From CBDUBS01 sp965365445 (lineage in GTDB: Bacteria > Bacteroidota > Rhodothermia > Rhodothermales > DASSAV01): a stretch of DNA of 38,724 nucleotides. How positions within the stretch are numbered: the stretch's first letter is position 1; each line of letters opens with the position of its first letter. The notes below the pieces were generated by a model. It was given only the letters and a program-made list of their open reading frames with translations. It was not told where the DNA came from and searched no databases. This document shows, piece after piece, positions 1 to 7,703 of this stretch. Location: the NCBI GenBank assembly GCA_965365445.1, contig CBDUBS010000009.1:1-38724 (forward strand), read 5' to 3'. The position numbers and the translations under genes were made by a program.

Positions 1-376
1 CGCCTCCCGCCAGCGCGACCGTCCTGCCCGTCCACGACCGGAATTCCTCGGGCTCCTGCCAAATTCCGACGAGCCGGACGATGATGAGGTGCGTGAACAG
101 GATGGTAAAGGCGCTCGAAAATACCGAAACCAGGTTCACCGATAAGGCGACGAGGTCCGCCGGCACGAACATGGAAAACAACCGCCCGACCAGCATATAG
201 AACGGCGCTCCCGGAGGGTGCGAAACCTGAAGCCCGTGCGCGATAGCGATGAACTCTCCGGCATCCCAGAACGACGCCGTAGGGGCTACCGTAATCAGGT
301 ACAGGACGAGAGCGTAGACGAATACGAAGCCCGCTACGAGCCGGTCTATCAGTCGAACATTCATGAGAGTCTGCAT
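1..376 (-). CDS. DUF2723 / GT117-family membrane glycosyltransferase-like protein, N-terminal part
   Basis: Only the first 125 codons are present; the gene runs off the left edge. The translation opens with a membrane segment (about residues 11-30). It is followed by SFWDAGEFIA, with acidic residues D38 and E41, and by HPPGAPFY with H53. A second hydrophobic stretch covers about residues 58-95. This D/E plus HPPG arrangement right after TM1 is the hallmark of the DUF2723 family (related to eukaryotic TMEM260, GT-C fold, CAZy GT117), large polytopic proteins common in Bacteroidota and thought to glycosylate exported proteins from lipid-linked donors. The start could be ATG at 376 or the internal ATG at 364; neither has a clear Shine-Dalgarno. 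The 181 bases up to the thioredoxin-like gene suggest its own promoter. The family call is firm for such a short piece; substrate is unknown. Confidence 0.8.
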   Translation of the reverse strand, partial: MQTLMNVRLIDRLVAGFVFVYALVLYLITVAPTASFWDAGEFIAIAHGLQVSHPPGAPFYMLVGRLFSMFVPADLVALSVNLVSVFSSAFTILFTHLIIVRLVGIWQEPEEFRSWTGRTVALAGG

Positions 377-557
377 TGAGAACGAAAAGCGGATCGTAGA
401 CACCGGCGCGGCGTCGGGCCGTAAAAACGCGAAGGTATTCCGATCGTTTCAGTATGGAAGCACTTGAGGCGTAGCCCGCCCACCGGCCGGCCCAAGTTAC
501 CGTAAATAGAAACGAACTCATACCGGCTCGTAGTATTTCGGCCGGGCTCGTTGCGAG

Positions 558-1055
558 CTACCAGCGACCTCCGGCGGCATCGATGAACGTCTGAACCGCC
601 TCCGCCGACATCTCGCCATAGTTCATCATAAAGGCGAGGCGGCCGTTTTTATTGAAGATCCACGTCGATGGAATCCAGGTGACCGGCAACCCGAGGAAGC
701 TTCTTCGGCGCAGGTGTTGCTCCGAACTGGGGCCCCGGTCCGGTTGCACTACTTCCCGAACCCGGTCGTGCAGCCCGTTCATCTCGAGCAGGCGTTTCGC
801 CGATTCGCCGTTATTCCATATGGTGACGAAAGTAAAGCTGACCTCGTCGTTTCGCTCGACCAGGTCGGGCCACACCGGTAATTCGTTCATCGAGTTGTGG
901 CACCACGGCGCCCAGAAATGTACCACGTGAACGCCGTCCTCCGCGATGATTTCCCGAACCTGCCGCTCGGCGGCTGTGAGGGAATCCGGTTCCTGCCCCG
1001 CGGCGAGGCCGGCGGTCAGAAAGGCGAACAGAGCGAATAACGCTGTTTTTTTCAT
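558..1055 (-). CDS. Exported thioredoxin-fold protein, TlpA-like, with a CxxS active site
   Basis: A 165-residue protein with a cleavable signal peptide (K2K3, hydrophobic core to about residue 19, then a GQ junction), so it is expected in the periplasm. The thioredoxin-fold core is clear: VVHFWAPWCHNS at about 44-55, a cis-Pro region in GLPVTWIP near 122-129, and a FNKNGR strand. TlpA/ResA-like proteins reduce disulfides, for example in cytochrome maturation. Here the second active-site cysteine is replaced by serine (C52-H-N-S55), and no other cysteine is seen. The protein cannot run a normal dithiol cycle; it may act as a monothiol or trapping protein, or have lost redox function. It starts 14 bases after rsmI ends and is probably the last gene of the metallophosphoesterase-lpt-rsmI transcript. 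Its partner is unknown. Confidence 0.85.
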   Translation of the reverse strand: MKKTALFALFAFLTAGLAAGQEPDSLTAAERQVREIIAEDGVHVVHFWAPWCHNSMNELPVWPDLVERNDEVSFTFVTIWNNGESAKRLLEMNGLHDRVREVVQPDRGPSSEQHLRRRSFLGLPVTWIPSTWIFNKNGRLAFMMNYGEMSAEAVQTFIDAAGGRW

Positions 1056-1069
1056 GGGTATATGATTGT

Positions 1070-1759
1070 TTATGTGTCACCACCCGAAGCGGAGCGTCTC
1101 CCCCCGAGAACGACAACGATTTCACCGCGCACCCGGGGTTGCGCGGCATAGTACTGATGCACCTCCGATAATGTCCCCCGGCGTATTTCCTCAAACTTCT
1201 TGGTCAGCTCCCGCGCCACCACCACCGGCCGCTCGGGGCCGACTACGTCCTGCAACTGGACCAGAAGTTTGACCAGCCGATGCGGCGATTCGTACAGCAC
1301 CACTGTACGTTCTTCGTCTCGTAACGCCTCCAGCCTGGTTTTTCGGCCCTTCTTGACAGGTAGAAACCCCTCGAACACGAACCGGTCCGAGGGCAGGCCC
1401 CCGGCGGCCAGCGCCGGGATGAGGGCGCTCGGACCGGGCAGGGCTTCCACGCGGATTCCGTGCCGTATGCACTCCCGCACCAGGTAAAACCCCGGATCCG
1501 AAATCCCCGGCGATCCGGCGTCGGTAATGAGCGCTACGCTCTCGCCGGCCTGCATCCGCTCCACCAGTTGCGGCGCCTTGTGCGTTTCATTGTGGTCGTG
1601 GTAGCTCGTGCGCGGCGTGGCGATGTCGAAATGGTCGAGCAGCACCCCGGAAGTCCGTGTATCTTCGCACGCGATCAGGTCCACTTCGCGGAGGATACGC
1701 AGCGCCCTGAGCGTGATATCCTCAAGATTACCGATGGGGGTAGGGACGAGATACAGCAT
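1070..1759 (-). CDS. rsmI: 16S rRNA (cytidine-1402-2'-O)-methyltransferase RsmI
   Basis: A 229-residue protein with the complete tetrapyrrole-methylase-type SAM fold of RsmI. It has the N-terminal LVPTPIGNLEDITLRA, the CEDTRTSGVLL motif near residues 31-41, the GSPGISDPG loop of the SAM site near 81-90, and LPGPSALIPALAAGGLP near 107-123. RsmI adds the 2'-O-methyl group to C1402 in the ribosomal P site and acts in the cytoplasm with RsmH. The family is usually about 270-290 residues; this copy lacks most of the C-terminal domain and ends soon after the VARELTKKFEEIRRGT segment, which is common in Bacteroidota. It starts 3 bases after the upstream permease stop, so the two are almost certainly co-transcribed. 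Identification is secure. Confidence 0.95.
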   Translation of the reverse strand: MLYLVPTPIGNLEDITLRALRILREVDLIACEDTRTSGVLLDHFDIATPRTSYHDHNETHKAPQLVERMQAGESVALITDAGSPGISDPGFYLVRECIRHGIRVEALPGPSALIPALAAGGLPSDRFVFEGFLPVKKGRKTRLEALRDEERTVVLYESPHRLVKLLVQLQDVVGPERPVVVARELTKKFEEIRRGTLSEVHQYYAAQPRVRGEIVVVLGGRRSASGGDT

Positions 1760-1762
1760 GGC

Positions 1763-3220
1763 TCAGACTTTCACGGCCGGCGGGTCGCTTCGCACGGCCA
1801 CGGGGCGAGCGAAGCGTTCCAGCACACGCGTCAACAGGCCGGGCGTGGCCCCCAGGTCGAGCGTCTGGTACACGAAGCCCCATAACGCCGCTCCCAGCAC
1901 GACGATGTTGGCGATCCACATGCCGATCCACGGAGGAAGGTAGCCCCTGTCGGCCAGCTTTTCTCCCTGAACCAGCGTAACCCAGTAAAAAAGGAAGATG
2001 CCGATGGCCAGCGCCCCGGCCGTGCCCAGCCCGCCCCGGCGGATGCTCAGCCCCAGCGGAGCACCCACGATCATGAAAATGAGGCACGCTACTGCAATCG
2101 AGATCTTCTTGTGTACCTCCACGAGGTACCGATCCACCCGGGGCTGCTCCAGGGTGGTAATGCTCCGCTGCAACTCCTCGGCTTTCATCCGCGACGATTC
2201 GGCTCGCTGATTGGCCAGCGATACCACGGCGCGGGCTTCCGCGGCCGTCAGACCGGCCAGGAGACCGCGCTGAACGCGCAGCGTATCGGTCGGGATAACC
2301 TCGATGGCAGGCATATACGTGTCATGCGTGGTAGAATCGTCCGTCAGGACGAGCGTATGCCGCAGGTCGGCCCGCATCCGGTCGATGTTCATCCGGAGCG
2401 AGTCTACGATACGCACCATGTCGATGGTTCGCATCGTGCGGTCCGAGCGGTACCCCTCCCGGGGGTTGCTGCGCTCGAACGAAAAGTCCGACAGATCGAG
2501 CTGCATCCGGTACGTGTCGAAGGCCAGGCGCTCGTACCGGTTTTCGGCGCCGTAACCGATCTCCATGACCTGCCGGTGCAATTCGCCCTGACGGAGCAAC
2601 AGATCCATTCGGTCCCCGCTGCCGGAAGGCTCGATGTACCCCCGGGCGGCTTTGATGGTTACGGGTTGCTCGGCTCCGGCGGTGTAGTCGTACACGAGGA
2701 TGTCCACAAGTTCGTCGGAGCCGGGCGGAATCTGCCGGATGAGGATGCTGTAACCGTTCAGCCCGTTGTAGAACACGCCGGGTTGAAGCTGAAACCCCGG
2801 CTTTTTCCGGCGAATATCCTGCCAGAGGTTTTTCGCCCGAAAATTGGCCTCCGGCAGCACTTCGTTGTTGAAATACATCATCCCACCGGAAAGCAGGATG
2901 CCGATGAGCACCGCCGGCCACACGAGTTGCATCGGCGACGCCCCGGCGCTTTTCATGACGGCATACGCATTGGATTCGGCGATGCGTCCGAAGGCCATCA
3001 GCGAAGCAATCAGCACGGACATGGGCACGGCCAGGACCAGCATGTACGCCAGATTGTACGCGATCAACTCCACGATCACTCCGAACGGCAGGCCCTTTCC
3101 CACGATATCCGGCAGGTACTTGATCAGGAACTGCATCAGCAGCAGGAACATCAGCATACCGAGCCACCCGAAAAAGGGGCCCGGCAGCATCCTGACTATC
3201 TGACGATGAAAATAGGTCAT
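1763..3220 (-). CDS. LptF/LptG-family LPS export permease (YjgP/YjgQ)
   Basis: A 485-residue inner-membrane protein. Three N-terminal helices (about 13-36, 45-75, 98-116) carry the family motif PMSVLIASLMAFGRIAESNAYAVMKSAGAS, which couples to the LptB ATPase. A long periplasmic beta-jellyroll segment follows (about 120-370), then three C-terminal helices. LptF/G with LptB draw lipopolysaccharide from the inner membrane into the Lpt bridge. The length exceeds the roughly 360 residues of E. coli LptF/G but fits the enlarged periplasmic domain of Bacteroidota homologues. I chose ATG at 3220 because the open frame upstream runs into the metallophosphoesterase gene and reads as low-complexity Arg-rich sequence. 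It sits 8 bases after that gene and 3 bases before rsmI. Whether it is functionally LptF or LptG cannot be told from sequence alone. Confidence 0.92.
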   Translation of the reverse strand: MTYFHRQIVRMLPGPFFGWLGMLMFLLLMQFLIKYLPDIVGKGLPFGVIVELIAYNLAYMLVLAVPMSVLIASLMAFGRIAESNAYAVMKSAGASPMQLVWPAVLIGILLSGGMMYFNNEVLPEANFRAKNLWQDIRRKKPGFQLQPGVFYNGLNGYSILIRQIPPGSDELVDILVYDYTAGAEQPVTIKAARGYIEPSGSGDRMDLLLRQGELHRQVMEIGYGAENRYERLAFDTYRMQLDLSDFSFERSNPREGYRSDRTMRTIDMVRIVDSLRMNIDRMRADLRHTLVLTDDSTTHDTYMPAIEVIPTDTLRVQRGLLAGLTAAEARAVVSLANQRAESSRMKAEELQRSITTLEQPRVDRYLVEVHKKISIAVACLIFMIVGAPLGLSIRRGGLGTAGALAIGIFLFYWVTLVQGEKLADRGYLPPWIGMWIANIVVLGAALWGFVYQTLDLGATPGLLTRVLERFARPVAVRSDPPAVKV

Positions 3221-3228
3221 GGCCGATA

Positions 3229-4482
3229 TTACGCTTTCCGCAGCGTAAGTACGGTAACTTCGGGCTGCATTCCTATACGAAGCGGCGGGCCTACGGTGCC
3301 TACGCCTCTGTTCACGTACAGAAACTGCTTCCCGCCCGATTCGATCCGGGGTTCGGTATACAGGCCGGCCCACCTTTCGTACATGATTCGCGCCAGGCTC
3401 CACCGGAGCGGCCCGAACTCGAACCCGATCTGTCCGCCGTGCGTGTGGCCGCACAGCATCAAATCGATCTCCGGGTAGCCGGGGCGCACCTCCGCATCCC
3501 AGAACGTTGGGTCGTGCGCCAGCAGTATACGGACTTCCTCCCCATCAGGGTGAGGTGTAATACCCGAGACGGCCTGTTTCAGGTCGGCATAGTTCTGCCG
3601 GAACCCTGTGTTATCCGTTCCGATGAGGTGCAGGTCGCTTCCGCCGATCCGCAGCGTACGGTGCTGGTTTATCAGCATCCGGATGGGCGTTGCGCCGAGC
3701 CGGGCAACCAGCGAAGGCGTATCGGCGTAGTGGTCATGGTTGCCCAGACACCCGTATACCCCCAGGTCTGCCCGGAGATCGCGCAGGGCCGGCAGAATCA
3801 GGCGCGTCTCGTCGGCATCGTGGTTTACGTAATCCCCGGTGATCGTAATGAGGTCGGGGCGAAGCCCGTTGGCCAGCCGCACCGCCTCCTGCATGGGTCG
3901 CGCGTCGAACATCGAGCCGGCATGTAAATCGGACAACTGCACGATGGTCAGTCCGTCGAGCCCTTCCGGCAACCCGGCGAGGGGAATATCCACCCGGTGG
4001 ATTCGGAAATCGTACAGCGTGCGCAGAGCGCCGTAGCCCACCGCCACGAACGGGATGCCCGCCGCACCCCAGCCCAGGGCGCGCAAAAACTCCGCCCGGT
4101 CGATGCGACGCTCCTCCCGTGGGGATGCCGCCGGCCTGTCGGCCCGGGATCGCCTGGACTCCCGAAGCGTATTTCGCCCGATGATAACGAGGTTGCTTAG
4201 CAGCAGAACGAGCGCGATGGGCGCCTTGGGAACGTAATACACGGCCCAAAGTCCGATCAGCAAAGCCCGAGGCAGCTTCGGTTCCACCTCCCACCACCGG
4301 AACAGGAAAAAGTACAGCCCAATGGTCAGGGGCACGAGCCCTATCATCGTCCGGTATACCGGCAATGTCCACCCCAGCCTCCTCCGATGCCTTTTTGCAA
4401 ATCGGCTCCAGTTGCGGTAAACGTACCCGTCGATCCCGACGAGAAGAACCAGTACCCCGAGAAGAAACACCAACCGAACCAT
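3229..4482 (-). CDS. Membrane-anchored calcineurin-like metallophosphoesterase (YkuE-type)
   Basis: A 417-residue protein with hydrophobic segments at about 3-19, 45-61, 72-101 and 135-152, then a calcineurin-fold phosphoesterase domain. All metal-binding blocks are visible: SDLHAG (D185, H187), TGDYVNHD (D217), LGNHDH (N248, H249), AHDP (H323) and CGHTHGG (H346, H348). Relatives such as YkuE act outside the membrane on phosphodiester or phosphomonoester substrates; the substrate here is unknown. The segment just before the fourth helix, RIDRAEFLRALG, resembles a degenerate twin-arginine signal, although the tandem arginine is no longer adjacent to the FLR part. I chose ATG at 4482; an ATG at 4536 would overlap the divergent hydrolase gene. 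It is the probable first gene of a four-gene minus-strand operon ending with the thioredoxin-like gene. Confidence 0.9.
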   Translation of the reverse strand: MVRLVFLLGVLVLLVGIDGYVYRNWSRFAKRHRRRLGWTLPVYRTMIGLVPLTIGLYFFLFRWWEVEPKLPRALLIGLWAVYYVPKAPIALVLLLSNLVIIGRNTLRESRRSRADRPAASPREERRIDRAEFLRALGWGAAGIPFVAVGYGALRTLYDFRIHRVDIPLAGLPEGLDGLTIVQLSDLHAGSMFDARPMQEAVRLANGLRPDLITITGDYVNHDADETRLILPALRDLRADLGVYGCLGNHDHYADTPSLVARLGATPIRMLINQHRTLRIGGSDLHLIGTDNTGFRQNYADLKQAVSGITPHPDGEEVRILLAHDPTFWDAEVRPGYPEIDLMLCGHTHGGQIGFEFGPLRWSLARIMYERWAGLYTEPRIESGGKQFLYVNRGVGTVGPPLRIGMQPEVTVLTLRKA

Positions 4483-4526
4483 ACACGATCCATTCACATC
4501 AAACAGGAAAACCGCCGGCCAACGAC
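4483..4526. promoter_or_regulatory. Short divergent intergenic region between metallophosphoesterase and MBL hydrolase genes
   Basis: These 44 bases separate two divergent start codons, so promoters for both genes must lie here or reach into the flanking coding sequence. I see no TAnnTTTG box on either strand and no strong Shine-Dalgarno; the call rests on gene orientation only. Confidence 0.3.
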
Positions 4527-5165
4527 ATGACGACACACCTGTTTACGTTCAACCCCTTTCAGACCAACTGCTACGTTTGCCACGATGCCGGAGAAGCCGT
4601 TGTCATCGACCCCGGGTGTTACTACGAAGCCGAACGTAGGCTCCTGCTTCAATACCTGGATGAACACCATCTGACCGTGCGCCGCCTGCTGCTCACCCAC
4701 GCGCACATCGATCACATCTTTGATTGCGCCTACTTCAGCCGCCGATTCGGGCTGTCGTTTCAGATGCACCGGGAGGACTTGCCCCTGCTGCAACACGCTC
4801 AGGAGCAAGCGGCCATGTTCGGGGTAGACATCGAAACGCCGCCCCTGCCCGATACCTTCCTCGCTGAAGGCGATACGGTTACGTTCGGCTCGGTCGCGTG
4901 GCGGGTGCTTCATGCGCCCGGCCACTCACCCGGCTCGATCTGTTTTTACGACGAGGTCCATCGGGAAGTAATCGCCGGAGACGTATTGTTTGCCGGCTCC
5001 ATCGGGCGCACGGACCTCTGGCAGGGGTCGTTGCCGCAACTCCTGCGCTCCATCTACGACAAACTCATGACGCTCGATGACGACGTAACCGTTTATCCCG
5101 GTCACGGACCGGCTACCACCATCGGCCGGGAGCGCTCGGGCAACCCGTTCTTGACGGACCCCTAA
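4527..5165 (+). CDS. Metallo-beta-lactamase-fold hydrolase, glyoxalase II-like
   Basis: A 212-residue cytoplasmic protein with the full MBL-fold metal set: THAHIDH at 57-63 (H58, H60, D62, H63), APGHSPGS with H133, AGDVLFAGSIGR with D152, and YPGHG with H193. The order and spacing match the short bacterial glyoxalase II / YcbL group of thioester hydrolases, which usually hydrolyse S-lactoyl or similar thiol conjugates. Because this genome carries bacillithiol genes, a bacillithiol thioester is a reasonable but untested substrate. ATG at 4527 was chosen because the conserved strand begins there (MTTHLFTFNPF); the frame extends upstream into the divergent gene without family similarity. Its TAA at 5163-5165 overlaps the stop of the convergent kinase-like gene. 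Confidence 0.9.
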   Translation: MTTHLFTFNPFQTNCYVCHDAGEAVVIDPGCYYEAERRLLLQYLDEHHLTVRRLLLTHAHIDHIFDCAYFSRRFGLSFQMHREDLPLLQHAQEQAAMFGVDIETPPLPDTFLAEGDTVTFGSVAWRVLHAPGHSPGSICFYDEVHREVIAGDVLFAGSIGRTDLWQGSLPQLLRSIYDKLMTLDDDVTVYPGHGPATTIGRERSGNPFLTDP

Positions 5166-6241
5166 ACCAGTTTCAGGGCGTGCCGGGCCGCCTTATCGAC
5201 GTGCGATACGGGCTGGTTGCTGGCCAGCAGCAGCTGCAACGACGTGTATACCAGCTCGCCCATCGTAAGGCACTGCTCGAATTCCGGGTTGTCGTAGTAG
5301 CGGGCCAGTTGCGCGCCGAGGCGCCGGACGTTCTCCTCGGTTGAGATGATGTCCTCGCACATCACTTCCATCAATGCCTGGAAACGTCCGTGCGATACCC
5401 GGATCCGGTTTGCGATCAGGGCATGTTCCTCTTTCTGGTACTGATCGGCGCTCTCCAGCGTAAGGCAGGCCTGGCCCATCGAAATGAAGGGCAGGTTTTG
5501 CGGGTAGTACTGGGGAAGGTACACCTGCTTCCGCCAGTGATGGCTCTGCTGGTCGAAGTCGATCGGACGCATCCGGTAATGCCACTTCTCGAAATCACGC
5601 GTGATATCGATGACGAAGTTGCCGGCGTGCATGTCCCCGAGCAGCCGCACGAAGCACCGCTCGTTGAACTTGACGAACTCCTTCGCAAGGCGAACCTGGT
5701 CGTATCGGCTCTCGGGCATACTTTCCCGGATGAACGCATCCGCCGGCACCCCGACGATGTGTTCCTCGATGATGGTCTGCCCGCTGATGAAGTAGTGGAT
5801 CCGGCTCGGCGACAGGATGTGCTCCAGTTCCAGCCCGTAAACCCGGTTGGCATCCACGCGCTTCACGTAGAAGTAATCGAACAGATCGTTGATCCGGTTC
5901 ACCGTACGGACGCGGAACGGCAGGGTATTGCCGTACAGGCACAGGTCGATGCGGTCCACGTAAATATGCTCGGCCACCGACGTATCCCCGTCGAACTTCA
6001 GAATGGCATACGACTTCTTCAGCTGATCGTGGATTTCATGCTGCTCGATGGGGGAGTAGAACACCGTAGACCATAGCGTATCCTGGCCCCGTTCGTCGTA
6101 CAACGGAATGGCATTGTTGTACCGCAACATGTCGTCGTAGTGAATTCCGGAATTCTGGATGCGGCCGTAGCGGTCCAGGTACGTAGCGAAATATTCGCTG
6201 ATCGGATACGTGTTTTTCCTTCGACTGATAAGGTTTCGCAT
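5162..6241 (-). CDS. Kinase-fold (APH/choline-kinase-like) protein of unknown function
   Basis: A 359-residue soluble protein that I do not recognise as a named family. It carries the layout of a protein/aminoglycoside-kinase fold. A candidate ATP-lobe lysine is K127 in YFYVKRVDA, and a helix-C-like Glu lies in GLELEHIL (138-140). A hinge-like strand IIEEHIVGVP follows near 157-166. The catalytic loop is LGDMHAGNFVI (D203, H205, N208), and IDFD (D228, D230) is the metal-binding counterpart of DFG. HGD-x-H-x-x-N and IDFD are typical of APH/choline kinase-like enzymes that phosphorylate small molecules. It lies 35 bases downstream of bshA on the same strand and is probably co-transcribed. A link to bacillithiol or sugar phosphate metabolism is inference. 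The stop codon (5162-5164) overlaps the convergent hydrolase stop. Confidence 0.65.
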   Translation of the reverse strand: MRNLISRRKNTYPISEYFATYLDRYGRIQNSGIHYDDMLRYNNAIPLYDERGQDTLWSTVFYSPIEQHEIHDQLKKSYAILKFDGDTSVAEHIYVDRIDLCLYGNTLPFRVRTVNRINDLFDYFYVKRVDANRVYGLELEHILSPSRIHYFISGQTIIEEHIVGVPADAFIRESMPESRYDQVRLAKEFVKFNERCFVRLLGDMHAGNFVIDITRDFEKWHYRMRPIDFDQQSHHWRKQVYLPQYYPQNLPFISMGQACLTLESADQYQKEEHALIANRIRVSHGRFQALMEVMCEDIISTEENVRRLGAQLARYYDNPEFEQCLTMGELVYTSLQLLLASNQPVSHVDKAARHALKLV

Positions 6242-6276
6242 AACGTTCGGGGGGTGAACCGGGCCGTCGGATGGTC

Positions 6277-7425
6277 TTACGCCCGCGTCAGGGTTTGCTC
6301 GCGCACTTTCTCGTAGTGCTCCTCGTACTGCGGAACGATCCGGCTGAGGTCGAATTCATCCACCGCTCGCTCGCGGGCGGCTTTGGCCATGCGGGCGTGC
6401 AAGTCCGGATCGGTCAGGATATGGCGGGTGGCTTCGGTAAAGGCATCTATGTCGCCCAGCGGGCAGCGGTACCCCGTTACCCCCTGTACGTTGAGTTCCG
6501 GCAGCCCCCCGATATCGCTCGATACGACCGGCACCCCGCACGACATGGCTTCGAGCGCGGCCAGCCCGAACGTCTCCGACCCGCTGGGGATGAGAAACAC
6601 GTCCGCAATCGAGAGGATCTCCTCTACCGGATCCTGCTTGCCCAGGAAGCGGATATCGTCGTACACCCCGAGCCGGCGGGCCAGGTGCTCCGTCGGCACC
6701 CGGTCCGGGCCGTCGCCCACGAGCAGCAGTTTGACCGGGCGCCCCTCCTGACGCAAGCGGAAAAAAATCTCCACCACGTCCGTCGCCCGCTTGACGGGCC
6801 GGAAGTTGGAGACGTGCGCCAGCACCTTTTCGCCGTTCGGACAGAGCGCCTGTTTGAAATGCGACTTATTCAGCGGCTTGAAGCGTTCCGTATCGACGAA
6901 GTTGTAGATCACTTCGATCGGCTTGCGAATGTCGAACTTGCTGTGCGTTTCCTGCCGCAGGTACTCCGATACCGCCGTCACCCCGTCCGACTCGTTGATC
7001 GAATAATTGACGACGGGGGCAAACGAGGGGTCCTGCCCCACGAGGGTAATGTCGGTGCCGTGCAGTGTGGTTACCACGGGCACGTAGAGCCCCTGGGTAG
7101 CCATCAAGATCTGCCGGGCAAGCACGGCGCTGGTAGCGTGCGGGATGGCATAATGGACATGCAATACGTCCAGTTTCTCGTACTTCACCACGTCGGTCAT
7201 CTTGCTGGTCAGCGCCAGCGAGTACGGCGAGTGCTCGAACAGCGGATACGGGTTGACCGTCACCTCGTGGTAGTACACATTACCCGTGGCAAAGCCCAGC
7301 CGGAAGGGCATCGAGTAGGTAATGAAATGAATCTGGTGCCCTCTCGCGGCCAGCGCCTTGCCCAGTTCCGTTGCGACGACTCCGCTGCCGCCGTACACAG
7401 GATAACAGGTGATCCCGATTTTCAT
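6277..7425 (-). CDS. bshA: N-acetyl-alpha-D-glucosaminyl L-malate synthase BshA
   Basis: A 382-residue GT4-family glycosyltransferase that makes the first bacillithiol intermediate, GlcNAc-malate, from UDP-GlcNAc and L-malate. The diagnostic N-terminus is present: MKIGITCYPVYGGSGVVATELG, with the glycine-rich acceptor loop. Other BshA-typical blocks are HVHYAIPHATSAVLARQ, TTLHGTDITLVGQDPSF, and VSNFRPVKRATDVVEIF. The GT4 donor-site motif GSETFGLAALEAMSCGVPVVSSDIGG is also there. ATG at 7425 is chosen over an upstream in-frame ATG at 7473 because the family always begins with the MKIGITCYP strand. The gene faces away from the beta-barrel gene and precedes the kinase-like gene by 35 bases. bshC lies 25 kb away in this window; no bshB deacetylase is seen. 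Confidence 0.95.
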   Translation of the reverse strand: MKIGITCYPVYGGSGVVATELGKALAARGHQIHFITYSMPFRLGFATGNVYYHEVTVNPYPLFEHSPYSLALTSKMTDVVKYEKLDVLHVHYAIPHATSAVLARQILMATQGLYVPVVTTLHGTDITLVGQDPSFAPVVNYSINESDGVTAVSEYLRQETHSKFDIRKPIEVIYNFVDTERFKPLNKSHFKQALCPNGEKVLAHVSNFRPVKRATDVVEIFFRLRQEGRPVKLLLVGDGPDRVPTEHLARRLGVYDDIRFLGKQDPVEEILSIADVFLIPSGSETFGLAALEAMSCGVPVVSSDIGGLPELNVQGVTGYRCPLGDIDAFTEATRHILTDPDLHARMAKAARERAVDEFDLSRIVPQYEEHYEKVREQTLTRA

Positions 7426-7642
7426 AGACAGGTACAGAGAAAATGGTGACCGACGGCGGTGTTTCCGCAACACCCGGCCTGCGAACCGGCGATGCTGTTG
7501 CGTTCCGGGGGTGCTGCTTATACCTTCGCCGCCCGTATAGGATCTCCAATCGTAAAAACGAACGGCCGACCGACGTAAACAAGGTCACAGACCGCTAAAG
7601 AAGGATTACAGGTTCCGAACAGCCGAAGCGTGTTACTAATCC

Positions 7643-7650
7643 TATCTTTG
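7643..7650 (+). promoter_or_regulatory. Candidate Bacteroidota-type -7 promoter box (TATCTTTG)
   Basis: TATCTTTG matches the TAnnTTTG -7 consensus of Bacteroidota primary-sigma promoters exactly. It lies 53 bases before the beta-barrel gene start, in a 278-base divergent region whose other half must serve bshA. No good TTG -33 box is seen at the usual spacing, so the call is moderate. Confidence 0.4.
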
Positions 7651-7703
7651 ACGCGCATTAGTGTAAAACGAAAGGCATCATTTCAATCAGGGGTGGTCCG
7701 GTC

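Noticed and set aside
3221..3454. Longer N-terminus for the LptF/G permease
   Set aside because: The extension overlaps the upstream phosphoesterase gene on the same strand and has no family similarity; the conserved first helix starts just after ATG 3220.
2111..3478. A 455-codon plus-strand open frame opposite the LptF/G and phosphoesterase genes
   Set aside because: His/Arg/Gln-rich antisense shadow of two well-supported genes.
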